Shown here: positions 1 through 13,851 of the stretch, piece after piece
How the letters are laid out: each line of letters opens with the position of its first letter
Position numbering within the stretch: position 1 is the first letter of the stretch
DNA from: Orbilia blumenaviensis
Taxonomy: Eukaryota > Ascomycota > Orbiliomycetes > Orbiliales > Orbiliaceae
Assembly: GCA_036872755.1 (NCBI GenBank)
Contig: JAVHNS010000002.1
Span: forward strand, 4,030,001-4,094,000
Reading direction: 5' to 3'
Length of the DNA stretch: 64,000 nt
Made by a program: the position numbers and the translations under genes
Notes under the pieces: generated by a model
The model's database searches: none
What the model was told of the DNA's origin: nothing
Seen by the model: only the letters and a program-made list of their open reading frames with translations

Positions 1-334
1 TACGAAAGAGCTTCTACGTCTTGGTTTATCTCCCCATCGGATTTGCCGACCTGATGATGGTTACGACAAATACCATCGTTTTAAGCCACCCGGAGACCCG
101 CTCTTTGTTGCGAGGACCTTCAAGGAGGAATTCTTTGCGGAGCATGTTCAGAACATTGAAGTCTCAAAGTCCAGTACGTCTTTTATCTCCATCATTTTAT
201 TCACTTATTTCATCTCTTTCTTCGTCTTCCTTTTTGTGGCGACTAAATCGTAATTGTGAGCAGATTTAAGATTTCTACTTGAGAGATGGGACGAATGTAT
301 TGATCTTTTACGAAAACATGGCGCAACTGGTTAG
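1..334 (+). CDS. 3' end of an unidentified protein-coding gene
   Basis: The reading frame starting at base 2 is open and protein-like (it contains RPDDGYDKYHRFKPPGDPLF and ARTFKEEFFAEHVQNIEVSK) and runs into a good splice donor, GTACGT, at 174. An acceptor ending at 263 joins in phase to a short last exon (264-334) that encodes LRFLLERWDECIDLLRKHG and stops at TAG 332-334. The 90-nt intron is within the normal range for these fungi. The start and most of the protein lie outside the window. I do not recognise the family; the visible part is charged, soluble and lacks signal or membrane segments. A second frame open over 21-269 reads through the intron and is judged a shadow. Confidence 0.55.
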
Positions 335-3300
335 GAACATTATACCCGAAGCGAAGTATATAAAAGTATATAGGCAGTTCCGGTATACCTTGTTGCTTTG
401 AGGTTCTGACCTGCTCCAAGATATTTCAGCAGTTTTAACCTATCAAAGTTCATACAGCTGGTATCCTGTTCATACCCTCCTTTTTTTTCTGTTCTCGTTC
501 CATTCTTTGAAAGGGTAGCACGGGGACTGGTGAATTCGGGATGAAAATGTACATACATGGTACCATAATGATTCAGAAGGTTCACAATTACCCTCGCCTT
601 TTCGATATTTAAAGGCCCCGGCGTAGCAAGGCTACCACTACTCGGGAACAAATATCTAGGAATTAAGTGGTTTTGGTGATAATTGTCTTTCCTAACCTGT
701 GAAACACTACGAGATATTTTGGGCTGTCTATAATTTTCTTCATAACTATGTTAACAGTTGTAGCCGGCTTGCCCTGTGAAATCGGGTCGGCAGCACTGAG
801 CGCGTAGGACAAATGTATGTACAAAGCTGCCTTTTCCCCCGAATTTCCCGTGCACACCCTCTTCTATAAATTCAGATCTGTCCTTCTGATGATCATCAGA
901 AGCAAACTTCGAGGGAAGGGGAGGAAAATGTTGCAAAATCAAGCCACCAGGGTACAGCCTATTCCAAAAATGGCTAAAAAATTTCACCCTATCGCTCAAG
1001 GAAAAACCTTACTGGCTTCCGAAATGGTACCTCCATAGATGTCTACAAAAAAAAAAAAAATACGAACCGGACATGCAGGCATGGTTTGGTTCTATAATTG
1101 TGGCACGGGCTTATTTTAAGCGCCTTACAATCATCATTGTTCGCACAACCAGTTTCTATTTCTTCACGCATACCTTTTTTTTAATCGCTTTCCCCTGCAG
1201 CGGAACCAACAACCATGTGGCAGACCTCATGATCACTTATAGCTCTTCGGGGACGGGTACCGGTTTCATGATAAATTTTTACCCACGGATTGCCTTCAAG
1301 TGTATGCGAGGCGCATCATCTTCCTGGCGCCCAGGGGCCCGATTGTTTTTTTTTACCAATCCTGTTCTGGAGCATTTCCAGAAAGATTCTGTTTGCGGTA
1401 TTAGATGAGAAACAAAAAAAAATAGCGGCTAGGCCTGCAGCGTGCCGTCTCCCAGATGTTTGCCATAGCCCGCTTTATTTTTTCCTCCCCCAGCGACGGC
1501 TGTACGGATGGAGGGGCGGGGCCATATTTTGTGAGAAAAATAATTTCTATCATGGAGGGGCACAAATGCAAGCTCACCCATGATGCAGGCACAAACATTT
1601 TGGGCGGTGAGACGAAAATGATGAAAATCCGAAACAAGGCGTTGAGGCTTCTGTATTCTGCGCGCCGCTGCGCTGTGTAACAGGGCATCCATTTCGACAA
1701 GAATGATGCATATCTGGGGACGTATATTCAAGATATGTAGAAGATGGCAATCTAAAGTGCATATGCTGATCTACGGCTCGGGTTAGGGACCAGGCCTGGT
1801 GGTGACATGTCGGGGCTTACCTGGGAAAATGTCGCGCCCTATTCCAACGTTCGCAACGTTTTCTAAGCGCGGCTTGCGAAAATGCAACAGACCTGTTGGC
1901 CCAACAAAGACAATCCAACGAAACAAAAAAAAAACCTGGCCCATCAAGTGTCTGGACCTAGAAAACGAGTAATAAGTTGGGCCAATGTACAGTATATCTC
2001 GCCTAAGATATACGACTAGGGGACATGGTATCTCGCAAAACTCGTTATATTATGAGCCTAGCTAGGATATTCCTCTAAGGCATGCTTTCGGTTTTTTGGG
2101 GTCTTATGTTGGTCTAAAAAGTCTATATTTGCATTGCGCAACTGCGGAAATCTAAATATCTATTAATGAGCAAAGGGTAAAGCGAATTTTTTTGTATTTT
2201 ATTTGTTTGTTTTTGCAATGATTAAATAAAGTAGAGATTTAGGAAACGGGCATAGTGAAGGTAACCATGCCGGCAAGGTTAACATTCGACATGTAACTGG
2301 TAAAAGACAAAAAGCGAAGGGCGTGAAGCGGAAAAGGCTGAACAACTGCGTGCGACAGAAAAAAGAAAGCGTAGAAAGGAAGATGAAAACAAAATGGGTA
2401 TATTAAACGTTACTAATCTTGATGGTTAAAAAAAAAAAGGAAAAAAAAACTAAACTTTTGGGAAAAGCAAGATATTAGAAGCAATAATGACCCGTTAACT
2501 TTTATCCCGCCTTCATCATCCCGATGATAGGTTCGGCCCATTTGTTCCCGCAATCACCCTTTCAAACATCTCCAGTCAAGTGTCGCCACAGGCCAGTTGT
2601 ACAAACAAGATAAAAGAAAGAGATCTAAACGGCCAACAAAGGAATTCGAATAGAGGGGAGATGAGGAGCGAAGTAAAACATAACTCGCAGTCAAAAACAG
2701 AGAGGCATCCTTTGACGGCCGAACAAGACGCAATGCAGTGCACAAAGACAATGACGGGCTAGAAATCTGTGAATCCCATGCGTGTATAAGCCAAGCGATG
2801 AGACCACCACAAAATAGAGGCGCAAAAAGGACAAAATGTCAAGCATTAAAGCGGAGTATTCTGGCTATGTGGGACCGATGAGCGAAGATGGCAACATGTA
2901 TGTATAACGAACTTTTGGGGTTCGAAGGCAAGTACGGTGAAGAGATTTGCAAGCAAATACGAGACGGCCAGTGCAAAATGTGATAAGATGCTCCAATGCA
3001 ATGGTTGAAAAAAGAAAAAAATGAGACGGTAATCATCCGGCATTAAAGATATAGAATATTTGCACAACAAGAAAGTGCCAGCCTCGATTTGAAAAAAAAA
3101 AGGAAAGTGCAGCTGCAGACAAAGTATGAGAGCATGAAAATGAAGGAAATCAGACATTACAAGGGTACAGCCATAAGCCAATCGGTATCCTGAAGTGAAT
3201 GGAACAAACAGAAAAAGCATAACCTGCAAAGTCAAATGTAAAGGCGAACTGACAAGCAAATGGATATCACATCTTTTGTAAATGTCAAATAAAGTAAACG

Positions 3301-3534
3301 CAGAACGAAGAAGGATAAAAGAACAAATCTATAATGGTATGATGAAGAAACGAAAAAGCGAAATAAAACGCCGTCGCTAAAGAACAAGATCAAAAGCAGC
3401 CAATCATGCATAAATAGTAAGAAAGACCACCAAACCCTATTCTCTGAGGCAAGTGTAATGAGATGTGAGTTGAACATGGGAGGACCAAGGGAATCCCTGT
3501 TCGGGGCGATAAAGGAGGAAGGGGGGAGGGTTCG
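335..3534. other. intergenic, no gene recognised
   Basis: This is 3.2 kb between the 3' end of the left-edge gene and the 3' end of the Ser/Pro-rich gene on the minus strand, so the two flanking genes converge. Only short, compositionally poor reading frames occur on either strand. Several A-runs (for example near 1047-1059 and 2428-2448) and AT-rich stretches are present. I see no RNA gene or repeat family here. Confidence 0.6.
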
Positions 3535-5557
3535 TTAAGCATGTGGGCGTCGGAGAATCTCTTCGCAGTTCGCATCGAAGCGGGTGCTCCACAACTTCAT
3601 ACCGGTCATCAACTTCTCGGTGCGCTCAAGCTCCCGCTCCTTGCCGAACATGGCGTCGACGAACTCCTTCCCGGATTGCTTTCCCATGGTAACACCAGGA
3701 GACCCCTTTCGAATTGCACTGGCCTCACTTCCCTGTACTGGCTGGGCAGCTCTCCACATGTACTCCTCGCAGTGTTTGAGAAGACGCTTCATGCGATCCC
3801 ACAAGCGGTCACCGGACTCGAGGAATTCGTTGACGAGGATAAGGTTCTCCCTTCTCTTGATACGATTGTTTTCTACGACTTCTCTGGCACGCTTGCTCTT
3901 GCCGCTCAATTGAATGAGAAGCAGCCATAACTCGCCGGCTTGCTCGGTAACTTGGGAATTGGTGCCGTGTCGGAAGACGGTCCAGTCGTAAATCCACTTG
4001 CCTAGAGAATTAGCGTCAAAGACAGAGCCGAGGAGCATGATTGGTCGTTCTTGTTGATCCCAGTTCTTTGTCGAGTAACCCTGCGGGATTCCGTGGGCGG
4101 CGGCAGCATCTCTATCTCTTGATGGGGGTGTATGGTTTCGGATGTCCTCAGCACTTGGTGGTGGGGAGTGCGGGTGGTCACTTCCGGGCCCAGGAGTACG
4201 AGTTTTGGAGTTACGAGACCTTGTGCGTTCACGTGGAGGGGGGTGCATAGATGGGGATGATGGAGCAGTCTGTTGGTACGAAGCATATAAGCGATCATGA
4301 TTAGTATCCAGCTCCTCATAGTCGTAATACGCTTCGTCAGTAAAATGTTGCTCCACGTTGAGCCTGAACTCTACGTTGGGAGAGTCAGGCTCGCACGCTG
4401 GCCGTGGAGAGGATTTAGAAGATACAGGTTTAATATTAGAGGGGGAAGAACGAAAAGGTTTCTGGTTTTCATCGACAAAAGAAATATCAGGATAAAGATA
4501 GGGAGAAGGTGATGAAGAATCATTATCTTTATCACTACCATAGGCGGAATCGATATGAGAATGAGATCGCTGCAGGCTCTGTGCCTGGCTTTTAAAAGGA
4601 GAAGAACGAACTCGAGGAGATGCACGAGGGCGGGAACTGACATATTCGTAATCCGATGGAAGTGGCGAGGCGTAACCTGTAGGAACCGATGCAACAGGAT
4701 GTCCCTGCGGACCCATAGTATAATAGTAGTCTCCTCCGGGAGATGGAGCCGCTGGTCCGAACGAAGATGGTCGTGGCGATGGAGTGCTATAATTATATGG
4801 CGAAAAGCTTCCAGCAGGTGTAGCAGATCCTCTATTTGGCTGGGGAGTGGCTGGGAATGAAGAGACGCCTTCACGTCCGGGTAACTGATCACTTCGACGT
4901 CTGTGCTGGCTGGACCTCGACCTTCCGCTGCTTGCGTAGGGGGATTGAGGTTGAGGGGTGGGCGCAGGAGTGTGGGAGTAGTCAGCTCCCCAGAAACCGT
5001 GCATACCAGCTCCAGCACCTAAAGGTGGTGAGTTTAGAGGCGTTGTAGTATAATTATAAGGATAGCCGTGAGACGGCATACCGTATGTAGAACTGCCAAA
5101 CATGGCTGAAGTTGATGAGGGGACTTGGGGATGCGGAGTCGCAGAAGCCGACTTGGGATGAGGGGTCTTTGAGACAGGCGGAGGCCTCAAGGGAATTTGT
5201 GATTCCGGAGAAGTTGTCTTGGGCCGGACGGTAGATGGTCTACGACCAGGTGGGACTTGGGGAAAGGCCTGAATTTTGACTGATTTCTACCGGGTCACAA
5301 CCTATAAAAGTTTTCTTGAGGGTCGAACCCGTCTGCGCTGACGCTGTTGCGTGCGCGAGGCCTTTGTCAATTGACGGAATGGCGGAGGGTGCTATCTCAG
5401 CCCTTCGATCATATAGATTGGCTGTAAAGGGAAGACCCGAGTGAGGAGGGGTATACGAGATATCGATACTGCGATGCTCAACGCCGTCGTTAGAGAGACG
5501 ATATCTAGATTTATAGATATGATATGTATCAATATGATATGTATCGATATCTACTAT
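3535..5557 (-). CDS. conserved fungal Ser/Pro-rich protein (often annotated 'vegetative cell wall protein gp1'-like)
   Basis: The main exon (3535 to about 5279) encodes some 580 residues: a Ser/Pro/Tyr-rich disordered N-terminal two thirds, then a conserved-looking helical C-terminal part beginning near KNWDQQERPIMLLGSVFDAN and including WIYDWTVFRHGTNSQVTEQA and LWDRMKRLLKHCEEYMWRAA. The gp1 name is a low-complexity artefact; I would not infer a cell-wall role, and there is no signal peptide. No ATG opens the main exon. Upstream on the minus strand a second protein-like frame (HSGLPFTANLYDRRAEIAPS, AIPSIDKGLAHATASAQ) is joined in phase if a 49-nt intron at 5280-5328 is removed. That exon may extend to an acceptor near 5558, and the real start lies further upstream and was not found. 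Function unknown. Confidence 0.7.
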
Positions 5558-5582
5558 CTGTATATATATAAGTGTTTATATA
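5505..5582. repeat. AT-rich imperfect tandem repeat at the 5' end of the Ser/Pro-rich gene
   Basis: GATATGTATC is repeated imperfectly over about 5519-5552 and is followed by a TA dinucleotide stretch (about 5561-5570). In the minus-strand frame that continues into the upstream exon, the repeat would encode DTYHI twice. It is therefore either a polymorphic coding microsatellite or marks the intron/UTR edge. Confidence 0.5.
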
Positions 5583-6309
5583 TGTCTTCTGCCTGTATAT
5601 GAATTTTGCTCGGACGTCGAATCCTCCAAAATCAAAAAAAAAAAAAAAAAACAGACTATCCGAGAAATTTCTGGCTACCGCGAGAAAGCAGAAAGGGTCG
5701 TGGCAAGATATTATTACTAAGTGTGAGTGAGTGAGTCCGAATGTCGAGGCTTTCGATCGATTCGGATATTGTCGTTAGTCTTATGGGCAGTGCCAGGTCG
5801 GAATTGGGCTCGTAGACGGTAGCCAACGGCGTCGAGCGATATTATTTTTTGAGGCACAAAAAGTACTGGAAGGAAGGAAATTTTGGGATTGGGAGGAAGG
5901 ACCACAGGCCCAAACGGATATATAGTAGTAGTGCTTAAGTGTCCTGCAACGTCCACGCACGGTACAATGAATGAGACCAAGAAGATTATTCCCATTTGGT
6001 GTGGGAAAAAATACAAAATTTGCCTGTTTTGCTTCTTCCTTGGGTTGTTCACCAAAGGGAAAAAAGAAACGCCCCCTCCGGGATATTGGGATACTTTCAG
6101 GGCCGTGCCCGGTGGAATAAGCAAGCAGCGAGAACTAACGATTCGCAACAGGATGAGTCGTACACACACACATTCTGCGGTTGATGCTGCCTGAGACTCC
6201 CAAGCTAATGCCTTGTCTGTCCTGTGAAATTGAGGACAAAAAGGTGGGTGGGCAAGCCCCCTGTTAGAGCTTGGGCAAATTGCCTACCATGCAATATCTC
6301 TCTTTCTCT

Positions 6310-6347
<38 letters not shown>

Positions 6348-9300
6348 TTCTGCTCTGAATCCCGAACACCTTCGATATACATGACATACAAATGCATCTC
6401 TTGAGGTTGAACAGGAGCAAGAGGCAAGCAAGTACCTATTATGTGTGTGTGTGTGTGTGGAAAATATAACAGTATGCCCCGGGGGGGAAAAAAAAAAAGA
6501 GAGAGAGAGAGAGGCTTCCGAGTCATCTCCTAGGAATCGATCACGTATGAGCCGTCCCGATCCCTTACCTTCGAGTCTATCAAAATCCCTTGAGAAGGTT
6601 CAACGGGAAGCCAAAATGTTTCCGCTGCGTTGCCGATATCAATCTGGACAGGTCTCTTCTATTCCCGTCTTGTTGAGGCGGAATGGCCAGACTTTCATTA
6701 TCACAATGGCAGGGTTGCATGTGGATGTGGACGGGGAGAAATCTTCTTTTTGAGACCACCTTGAGACAAGCGGAAACATGGCCCGGGGTGGCCCCCCGGG
6801 GCGCCCCATTCCAAAGCTGTGGCTTAGCTGCCTCAGCTCATCACCAAGAGTAATACGGGCTATCAAAAGAGAAGGGAGAAAAAAAAGAGATGTATCTCAA
6901 AACTGATCAGATAGGTCAGCATCGTACATAACTTGACCATCATGTCCAATCCATTTTTTTGGCTCTCCTTCTTACGTATGCTTAAATTCTAGCCGAGTCA
7001 TGACGAATACTCAGGACCGAAAACACCCGGCCATGGGAGTACCTACGTAGACATAGAGCTAGAGGCGAGCCTCATGTTAGTTCGGACTGTCATCGATTGC
7101 AAATTCATTGTGAAGATTTGAGAACTGCGGTGCAGTTCTCGCCATATCGCTCCCATTCCTTTATCTTCCGGCCCACCTGCACCCGTACTTGTACTGGGGG
7201 GGTGACCTCCATCTCAACCGTGCCTAACTTGACCTCTTGAAATCTGATAGGGTTGTCGGCACGATTGGGCGGTTCCGCGACTTTTCGGTGAACCATCGAG
7301 GAATTGCACCTCAGGAAAGCTCAATCACGCCAGCTGGGAGGTTGCCCTCGAGGTCATGGCTAACAAGGTTTCTTCCTTTTGTGTAAGCCTTCCTTCACAC
7401 TGGTTGTCACGCAGATTCTGCGAGATATGGGATCGTTTGTGCGGTGTGAATTGCAACTGCATGCCCCAATCACCGATATACATGTACAAGGTGATTTTTG
7501 TGTACCACTTTCACAAGATAGGGCAGTGCAGATATGCTTGGCGGCCATAGAGGAAAGAAGTTGCGGGCAAAGAAGGTATTTTTGGAACAGGGTAGAAAAT
7601 TGAGATAGCCCGGTAACTAAATCGGTTCGGGCGCGCACTTCGAGTTAGTCTCCCCGATGATTCGGGTCTACCGGTAATTTATCCGTTCCCGCCCAACCAG
7701 CTGAAACGTAACAATACCCTTTGCTTCAGGAAAATATTTTCCAAAGAAAATTCCAATGAATATTTTTCAAACTGCCCCATAACTATTCGAATTCTTCATT
7801 TCGTTTCAAGAGGTGAAATAAAGAAAGAAAAAGGGTCTCGTGAGCGAGCGATGCTCACGGCTATACGTTATCGAAATTTTATTTTGATATTCAAGCATAG
7901 GGGTCTCAATGAATGCCCATACCACCTTGGCTATTTCGGTGGGGAAAATTTTTCGCCTTCATCTTACCATCATGATAACCTGAGCAGGTAGCAGGGTCCG
8001 CGTATGATATACAATATCACTCACACCCAAAAGTGGCAGACGTGGCTCTTTCTTTTGTTTTTTTCCCTATAAAGTCAATACAAATCCTAGAATGTTTCCC
8101 CGCTGGGCATGATTTAGGCGACGGCAAAAGCACCATCCTCATTCCAGAAACCTTCTTGTATTGATGCCTCTATAGCTTCGCCAAAATCTTTTGTATATAG
8201 ACGGCGCCGGAGCGGACCGAAACCTCGGGTTGTGCCCTTCAACATCGGGAAAAAATTTTGATCTACTAGTAAAAAAAATTTTAACAAAGGGAAGAGAGGA
8301 CATTTGATAAATTCCTTTGAAGTCTGCCATATGTCCGAAATCACAAAGCCATTCCATTCCAGAATGGTGGCTTTGGTCCAAGATTTATGATCATCAGGTT
8401 CCATGTTAGATTAGAACCCGTAGTCGCCCGGCCCTAGCCCAGTGGTTCCTCTAAGTATCATCAAATCCTCCAGGCGCCCGATATACCCCATTGTCTAATG
8501 GGTCCATTCGTACCTCGAAGAAGAATATGATTAAAACCAATACGATATTATTCTTATTCTTATTATTATAAATTCCAACCGCCTCTGGTTCCCAGAAGAC
8601 GACAGCTCCAGATCTCCTTGCTTCATGCCAGCAGCCAACCGGGTGGTATTCTATATGACACCCAAGATAATTTCCCGGTAACAACCCATAGGACCTGTAT
8701 CCTACCTATGCTAAACGTGTTATTTTACCTAAAGCCTGCGAAAGTAGGAATATCGTTCCTTCTTCGGTTGACATTTCTCCTACGACGTCAATCTGACTTT
8801 AGTTCTTTGTTTAAGACTGAAATGTTTCTTCTAAAAGAGTGGGTTTGGTCTTGGCTTTCGGGCTAGTTTAGCATAACTAAACGTAAGAAACCCCATTGAC
8901 TAAAACCACTTTTCAATACCACTAAACTACGGACCGTGTCGATGTGAACTGTATTTTCTGAATTCGTAAAAAAAAAAAAAAAAACAATTGCAACATATCG
9001 AAACAACACTATAACTCCAAAAGTGTGTGGTTCAGTTTTTCGAAAATCCCACGGCCTAGTGATATGCACTGTTCGCCTCCATTGGCCCATATTGGCATGA
9101 GGTTTATGCAAGTGGCCCCTCAAGATGAAAATATCAGTGCCCCACTTCCCGCCGTAACCAAATCGCTCAATTTCAGTTTTTTTTTTTTTTTTTGAAAGAG
9201 AAAAAATTTTTCCCTTTTACCAAGGGAATGGAGTTTTACATCACGCCCCATTTTGGAGAAAGTACCTGGAAATAAACTTTTCCAAGTGGGAAGCTATAGG

Positions 9301-12300
9301 CGCACCCCTAGTCCTGTAGAGCTTCAGAATAGTAAGGAAGCTGGTTCCTTTTCTAGCAACTGATCGTGTTTCTTCTGTGCTACCTGAGAGCTCACTCCCA
9401 AATCCTTCAGCTCGTCAATGATAGCAGAGGCTGCATGCGTTGGCTACGATATTGAAGCCCTAGTAACAAGTATACCTTGTACAAAATTCGCAACCGTGTC
9501 GAATCACGGCCGTTTATGATTTGGCGTGATATCAAGTATCGGGGCTAATCTTTGACAATTGTCTGTACCTTAGATATAGAGCCCTGTGGAGTGACTAGGA
9601 TCTGACGAAATCTGCGACTGGTTCCATTCTCTGCGTTGGCACCCGATAACAAGCACTCCTCGAGCCTGATAACTAGGGTTCAAACTATAACTTTGGCTCT
9701 CAAAGCCTTGCAAAACGTCGATTTCTCCGCGTTCCAAGAAAGTTACCGACGGTCAACTCCACTCGATCACCAAGTCGGAATTCGATGTACCACAAACTGT
9801 TATTCGAAGGGTACAAGGAGGAGGAGAAAGGATTGACTGTCCGAGGATGTATAAAGAATTTCTGAAATCCGAAATTTCGAAAACGAAAGGTCGCAGGTGT
9901 CTCAGCGAGAATACCACCTACAACTTCTATATCCTAGCCTCTTTTTCTGACACCCTAACGGACTATTCGCTCTCTTAATGGATATTATGCAGGATGACAT
10001 TCTTTATGCATAAACAGCCAAACACACACAAGAACCAAAATGCGTTTTTGTTTTTCTCGATATATGATTCGCCTAAACATTAGCGTCTATATGCAAAGTC
10101 CTTTCGAACACTTCAGACGTGTGAACTGTCGACGAACCAAGAAGAAAAAAGTGGGCCGTTCTTACGAAATTTTTCCTTTGCTAGCTTTTGAAGAATATTC
10201 CAAGTTACTAGCGTGGCAATACTTATACTCGTTGGTATGGCCTCGGGTGATAGCGATACTTCTACCATTGGCCGGATTTGGCTATTTTTATAGTCCTCAG
10301 CAGCTTTGCCTTCTCCCTCTCCGCTAGGAGGTTGAAAAAAAAAAAATTCGTCTGATCTCTCGTTGGTTCGCATTGTGCTGCTCAGCTGCTCGGATAGCCC
10401 TGTGCTTCGAAAACGATGATGTGATTGGAGACTAAACTCTAGGGCTTCCCGATCTTGTCTTGTAGGATCGCTCCAGCGAGACGGTTATATCATCGGGTTC
10501 GTCCTTATATGGCTTAAGTTTTCCTAATTCTCATAGCTGAGATGGTTCAGTGATTCAATGCTGACCCGTTGTCGAATTTATACTCGATACGAACCCGGGA
10601 ACCCGGGTTGGGACCACTGGGAACTAGACGAGCCCCGGAGGCGATGGTAAACGAGCTTTTGCTTCAGGCGTTATTTAACCTAATACAGAAAAAAACAACC
10701 TTGACCGCGCCACACCATCTTCATCAACATTCTGGAAAACTTCCCTATCGATAATATTTCTGGAAACACTTCAAACCGATGACTTTTCTGGGATCCTGGT
10801 TGTATGAGGGATTTTTATTGGCCATTGGGTAATGGATATCAAAACACGGTCGAGTTTCCATATCGCTTGCACACCACCTACGTCGCCATGCATTGACAGG
10901 ATTTGATATTTTCATTTACAAAAGGAAATAAGGGGTAATCTTGGGGAGAAAATTTTTCTTCTCTTCTCTTCCCTTGGGATACCCGGTTTGTTGGGAAACA
11001 TTTTGTATTTTTTGTTGTGGGTGCCAAAGAAAAATAAAATCCCTGGCCTGGACGTCCGATTAATCAGAAAAGTTCGAATTCGCTGATCGTGGAATTGGCG
11101 GGCTGCAGGTAATCGCTAGACTTGGATCTTTTGTGGTGAAGCATTGGATGTTACTAGTATATCAACGAGACATAAGACCGTCGATAATACCCTGTAAAAA
11201 ATGGTGCATACCCGGACGCCGCGTCGATGCGATGCCCAATGCAACATCCTAACACGCACCTCGATCGAGGTTGGCATTCCCAAAAATTATCCACTGGAAA
11301 GGGTGGAGTAGGACTGGTGGGCCGGAAAGGGCTGAAACGCGAGATAGAAATCCAACCAAAGGGAGAAATCAGGGATGCTCTCGCTGCAGGGACGTGGGAG
11401 AAAAGGTCGGTTCTCAAGGCCAAAAACGTGGGCGTCCTTGGGATGTTGCATATCTCTACGCTGGCCGTCGGAGGGGCGAGCTGCATAGAAATCTACAAAA
11501 CGACATTCCTTTCTTGGGTTCCTTCCATCGCGGAGCGACGCTGAGTTTTTTCTGCTTCCTTGCATCTGTCCTCAAAAATCCCTTTCTCACAACGACATTC
11601 CTCTCGATAATGCGATGAGATGAGGCGGGGCGAAACTGATACCCCCCTTCGCATGCCTTTCCTGGGGCCCCCTTTGCCGACACCAACGTATCAAGAAGCT
11701 CCAGAGGGCGTTGGGATAATATCACATGGATACGATACTGTGCCCCTCCTTCCCGAATATTGATATTTCGCACTAAGATTTCATCTCCCTGACAGCAACA
11801 TTTTTCTCTCTCCCTCTTGGGCTCTATCTCGCGTTTTCGCATCAAGTGTCGATATCCATGCTGATTTGTGCAGAACACGCCAAGGTAGACTTTAATTTGA
11901 CTGGCAAGAAAGATCAGACGAAATATCCAACAGGATGGACCTTGTTTCACACTTACGATTCTTATCCATAGCCTATGACTAACATGTGTCGAAAGTATAA
12001 AAAAAAAAAAAAAAGGCAGATTTCGAGGCACTCGGGGGCGATGCTCCCAGAGCTGTGTTACGAATTCATTGGATCCAGTCGTATTCATCTTGCGACGCAA
12101 TTAGTTGGGTTTTCCTTTAACGACCTGGAGCCCTGGACATTGAACATCATGTACCGAAAAAACCCTTTGAATTTGCCACCATTGAAGTGGCATCTAACTC
12201 TCACAGATATCAGAGTGCGGATATAGCACAGCAACGTCACTGTACAACAAACAACTATCTTTTAATATTGCTCATAGATTCTTCTAGAGTTTTGTAGATA

Positions 12301-13851
12301 TTACGTCGTGTGATCATGATTGAGAAGGCTGAGTATTCGGACTTGTCGGGTTTAGAGCGCTGGAGCTGGAGTGCTGAGCTTTGGGTGGAAGGCGTTCAAA
12401 ATCCAACGCAACACAGCTCAGGCAGCCTATAAAGTTTATAGGCAGCTTGAATTACTCATGATGAATCATGTGATCCTATTGTGGCCATCCTGCCTATGCA
12501 TGGTGAAATGGTAGGCTTGGAATTTTTACTCTTATTTTTTCTTCTTTCGCCCCATTTGTCGTCTAACCTATAGATAATACTCCTTTCCAATATTATCATT
12601 GGGAGATTACCTGTGTTGGTGAAAGCTTCAAGGCCTATGGATGGGTACCCTAGGGCCTCGCCACTCGAAAAACAAATGGAAAAGGAAACCGGGCTCCGGT
12701 ATGAAAGCTGATGCTTGGTCGTGCAAGTATCAGGCTATTTGAAATAATCTTCATTCTAAATTTGTCTCACAAAAGCATACGTATAACCTTTAAGAATGGT
12801 CCATGTCCATGTCACCGGGATCATAGCCTCCGCGGGACCGAGACAAGAGCCAATGTGCACGTTGATAGCTTGATTCTGCTTCTTATCCACGCACAATAGT
12901 ACTATAAGATATTTTAAGGTTTTCTTCTTTTTTTCTTCTTGCCGAGATCTAGGGGGTTCTATAGGGGTTGTCTTTGCCTTTCAACCTACCGCCCCGGGTT
13001 GCATATACGATGCCTGCTTCCTATATTTCCCTTTCCTCATTTATTTTTTGGGTCGTTGTTGAGATACTAGAGCCTACCACCCGGCAGCTGAGGCTAATCG
13101 CATGATCTATATATGAGTCATATCTTGGTTTTAAATTCGCTGGTTCTTTAGGTTACCGTTCGGAAGGCATTATGTACTGTCTTCTAATATCAGAATTGAG
13201 CCGAGTCTGAAACTGGCTTAGATATTAGGTATCCAATATTTAAAGCACATGTGAAATAGACAGCTTCAAGCTTCAAGCTCAAAGTGTGGCAACAGCTATC
13301 ACTAGTGGGTATAAAGAATAAATCGCTCAAGTAAAACATAGTGGGAATGTTCATTGTGATAAGGTCCTACGAAACTTTAAAAAATTGACCAGTCTAGAAT
13401 CCCGGCTTTTGGATCCTTGTAGCTAGTGTGCAGAACTTCCGTTGAATTCTATCCAATAGACGCGTACAGGAAGTGGATCTCTGCCTGGTTATTATTGTTT
13501 TTGTTTTTTCTTCCTTCCTTTCTGTGTCATCAAACGTATGTTACACAGCATCCAATCATATTTTATAATAATGTTTCACAGATGACATCGGAAGGATCAT
13601 GAGGCTTGGTGAGTGCATCGGGTTTCCACTTGAAGCAAAACGTTATCGGAATGCGTAGTAAACCTCAGACAAGGTGTTTCATAAATTCTTCTTCATTCAA
13701 TACCCAAAGATCTGTAGAAACATGTGTGTCTGAATATGTATGTACAAGCGTGAGGCAACTGTTAACAACCACGTAGCCTACAGGCAGCGTTCTATAGAGA
13801 TCAATGTGGCATGGCTAAGCCTCCCACACCGAACGCTTAAAGATCTATCAT
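5558..13851. other. large gene-free interval
   Basis: About 8.3 kb without a convincing gene. Reading frames exist (the longest is 214 codons on the minus strand at 11456-12100; others lie at 7379-7603 + and 8114-8404 -), but none shows a recognisable domain, sensible splice extension or signal peptide. The interval holds simple repeats (6301-6513), poly-T/poly-A tracts (near 8970, 9178-9195, 12001) and mixed moderate-GC sequence. It could contain decayed transposon or gene remnants, but I could not identify terminal repeats or transposase motifs. Confidence 0.5.
6301..6513. repeat. cluster of simple sequence repeats (CT)n, T34, (TG)9, A11, (GA)n
   Basis: A CT tract is followed by an uninterrupted run of about 34 T (6313-6346), a TG dinucleotide run of nine units (about 6442-6459), a G-run into an A-run (6480-6498) and a GA run (6499-6513). 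These are direct readings of the sequence. They are likely to be length-polymorphic and error-prone in assemblies. Confidence 0.9.

Noticed and set aside
3541..5048. Several frames of 60-215 codons on both strands around 3.5-5.0 kb
   Set aside because: All overlap the Ser/Pro-rich gene out of frame or antisense; they are shadows.
7379..7603. 74-codon plus-strand frame with some protein-like sequence
   Set aside because: There is no recognisable family, and the only splice extension upstream needs a 32-nt intron, too short to trust. It was left as unexplained intergenic sequence.
8114..8404. 96-codon minus-strand frame
   Set aside because: Composition is plausible, but no motif, no partner exon and no conserved neighbour were found. 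It could be a relic, but I cannot support it.
11456..12100. 214-codon minus-strand frame
   Set aside because: It is low in recognisable features, includes poly-Phe from an A-run, has no domain or signal peptide, and shows no sensible splice extension.
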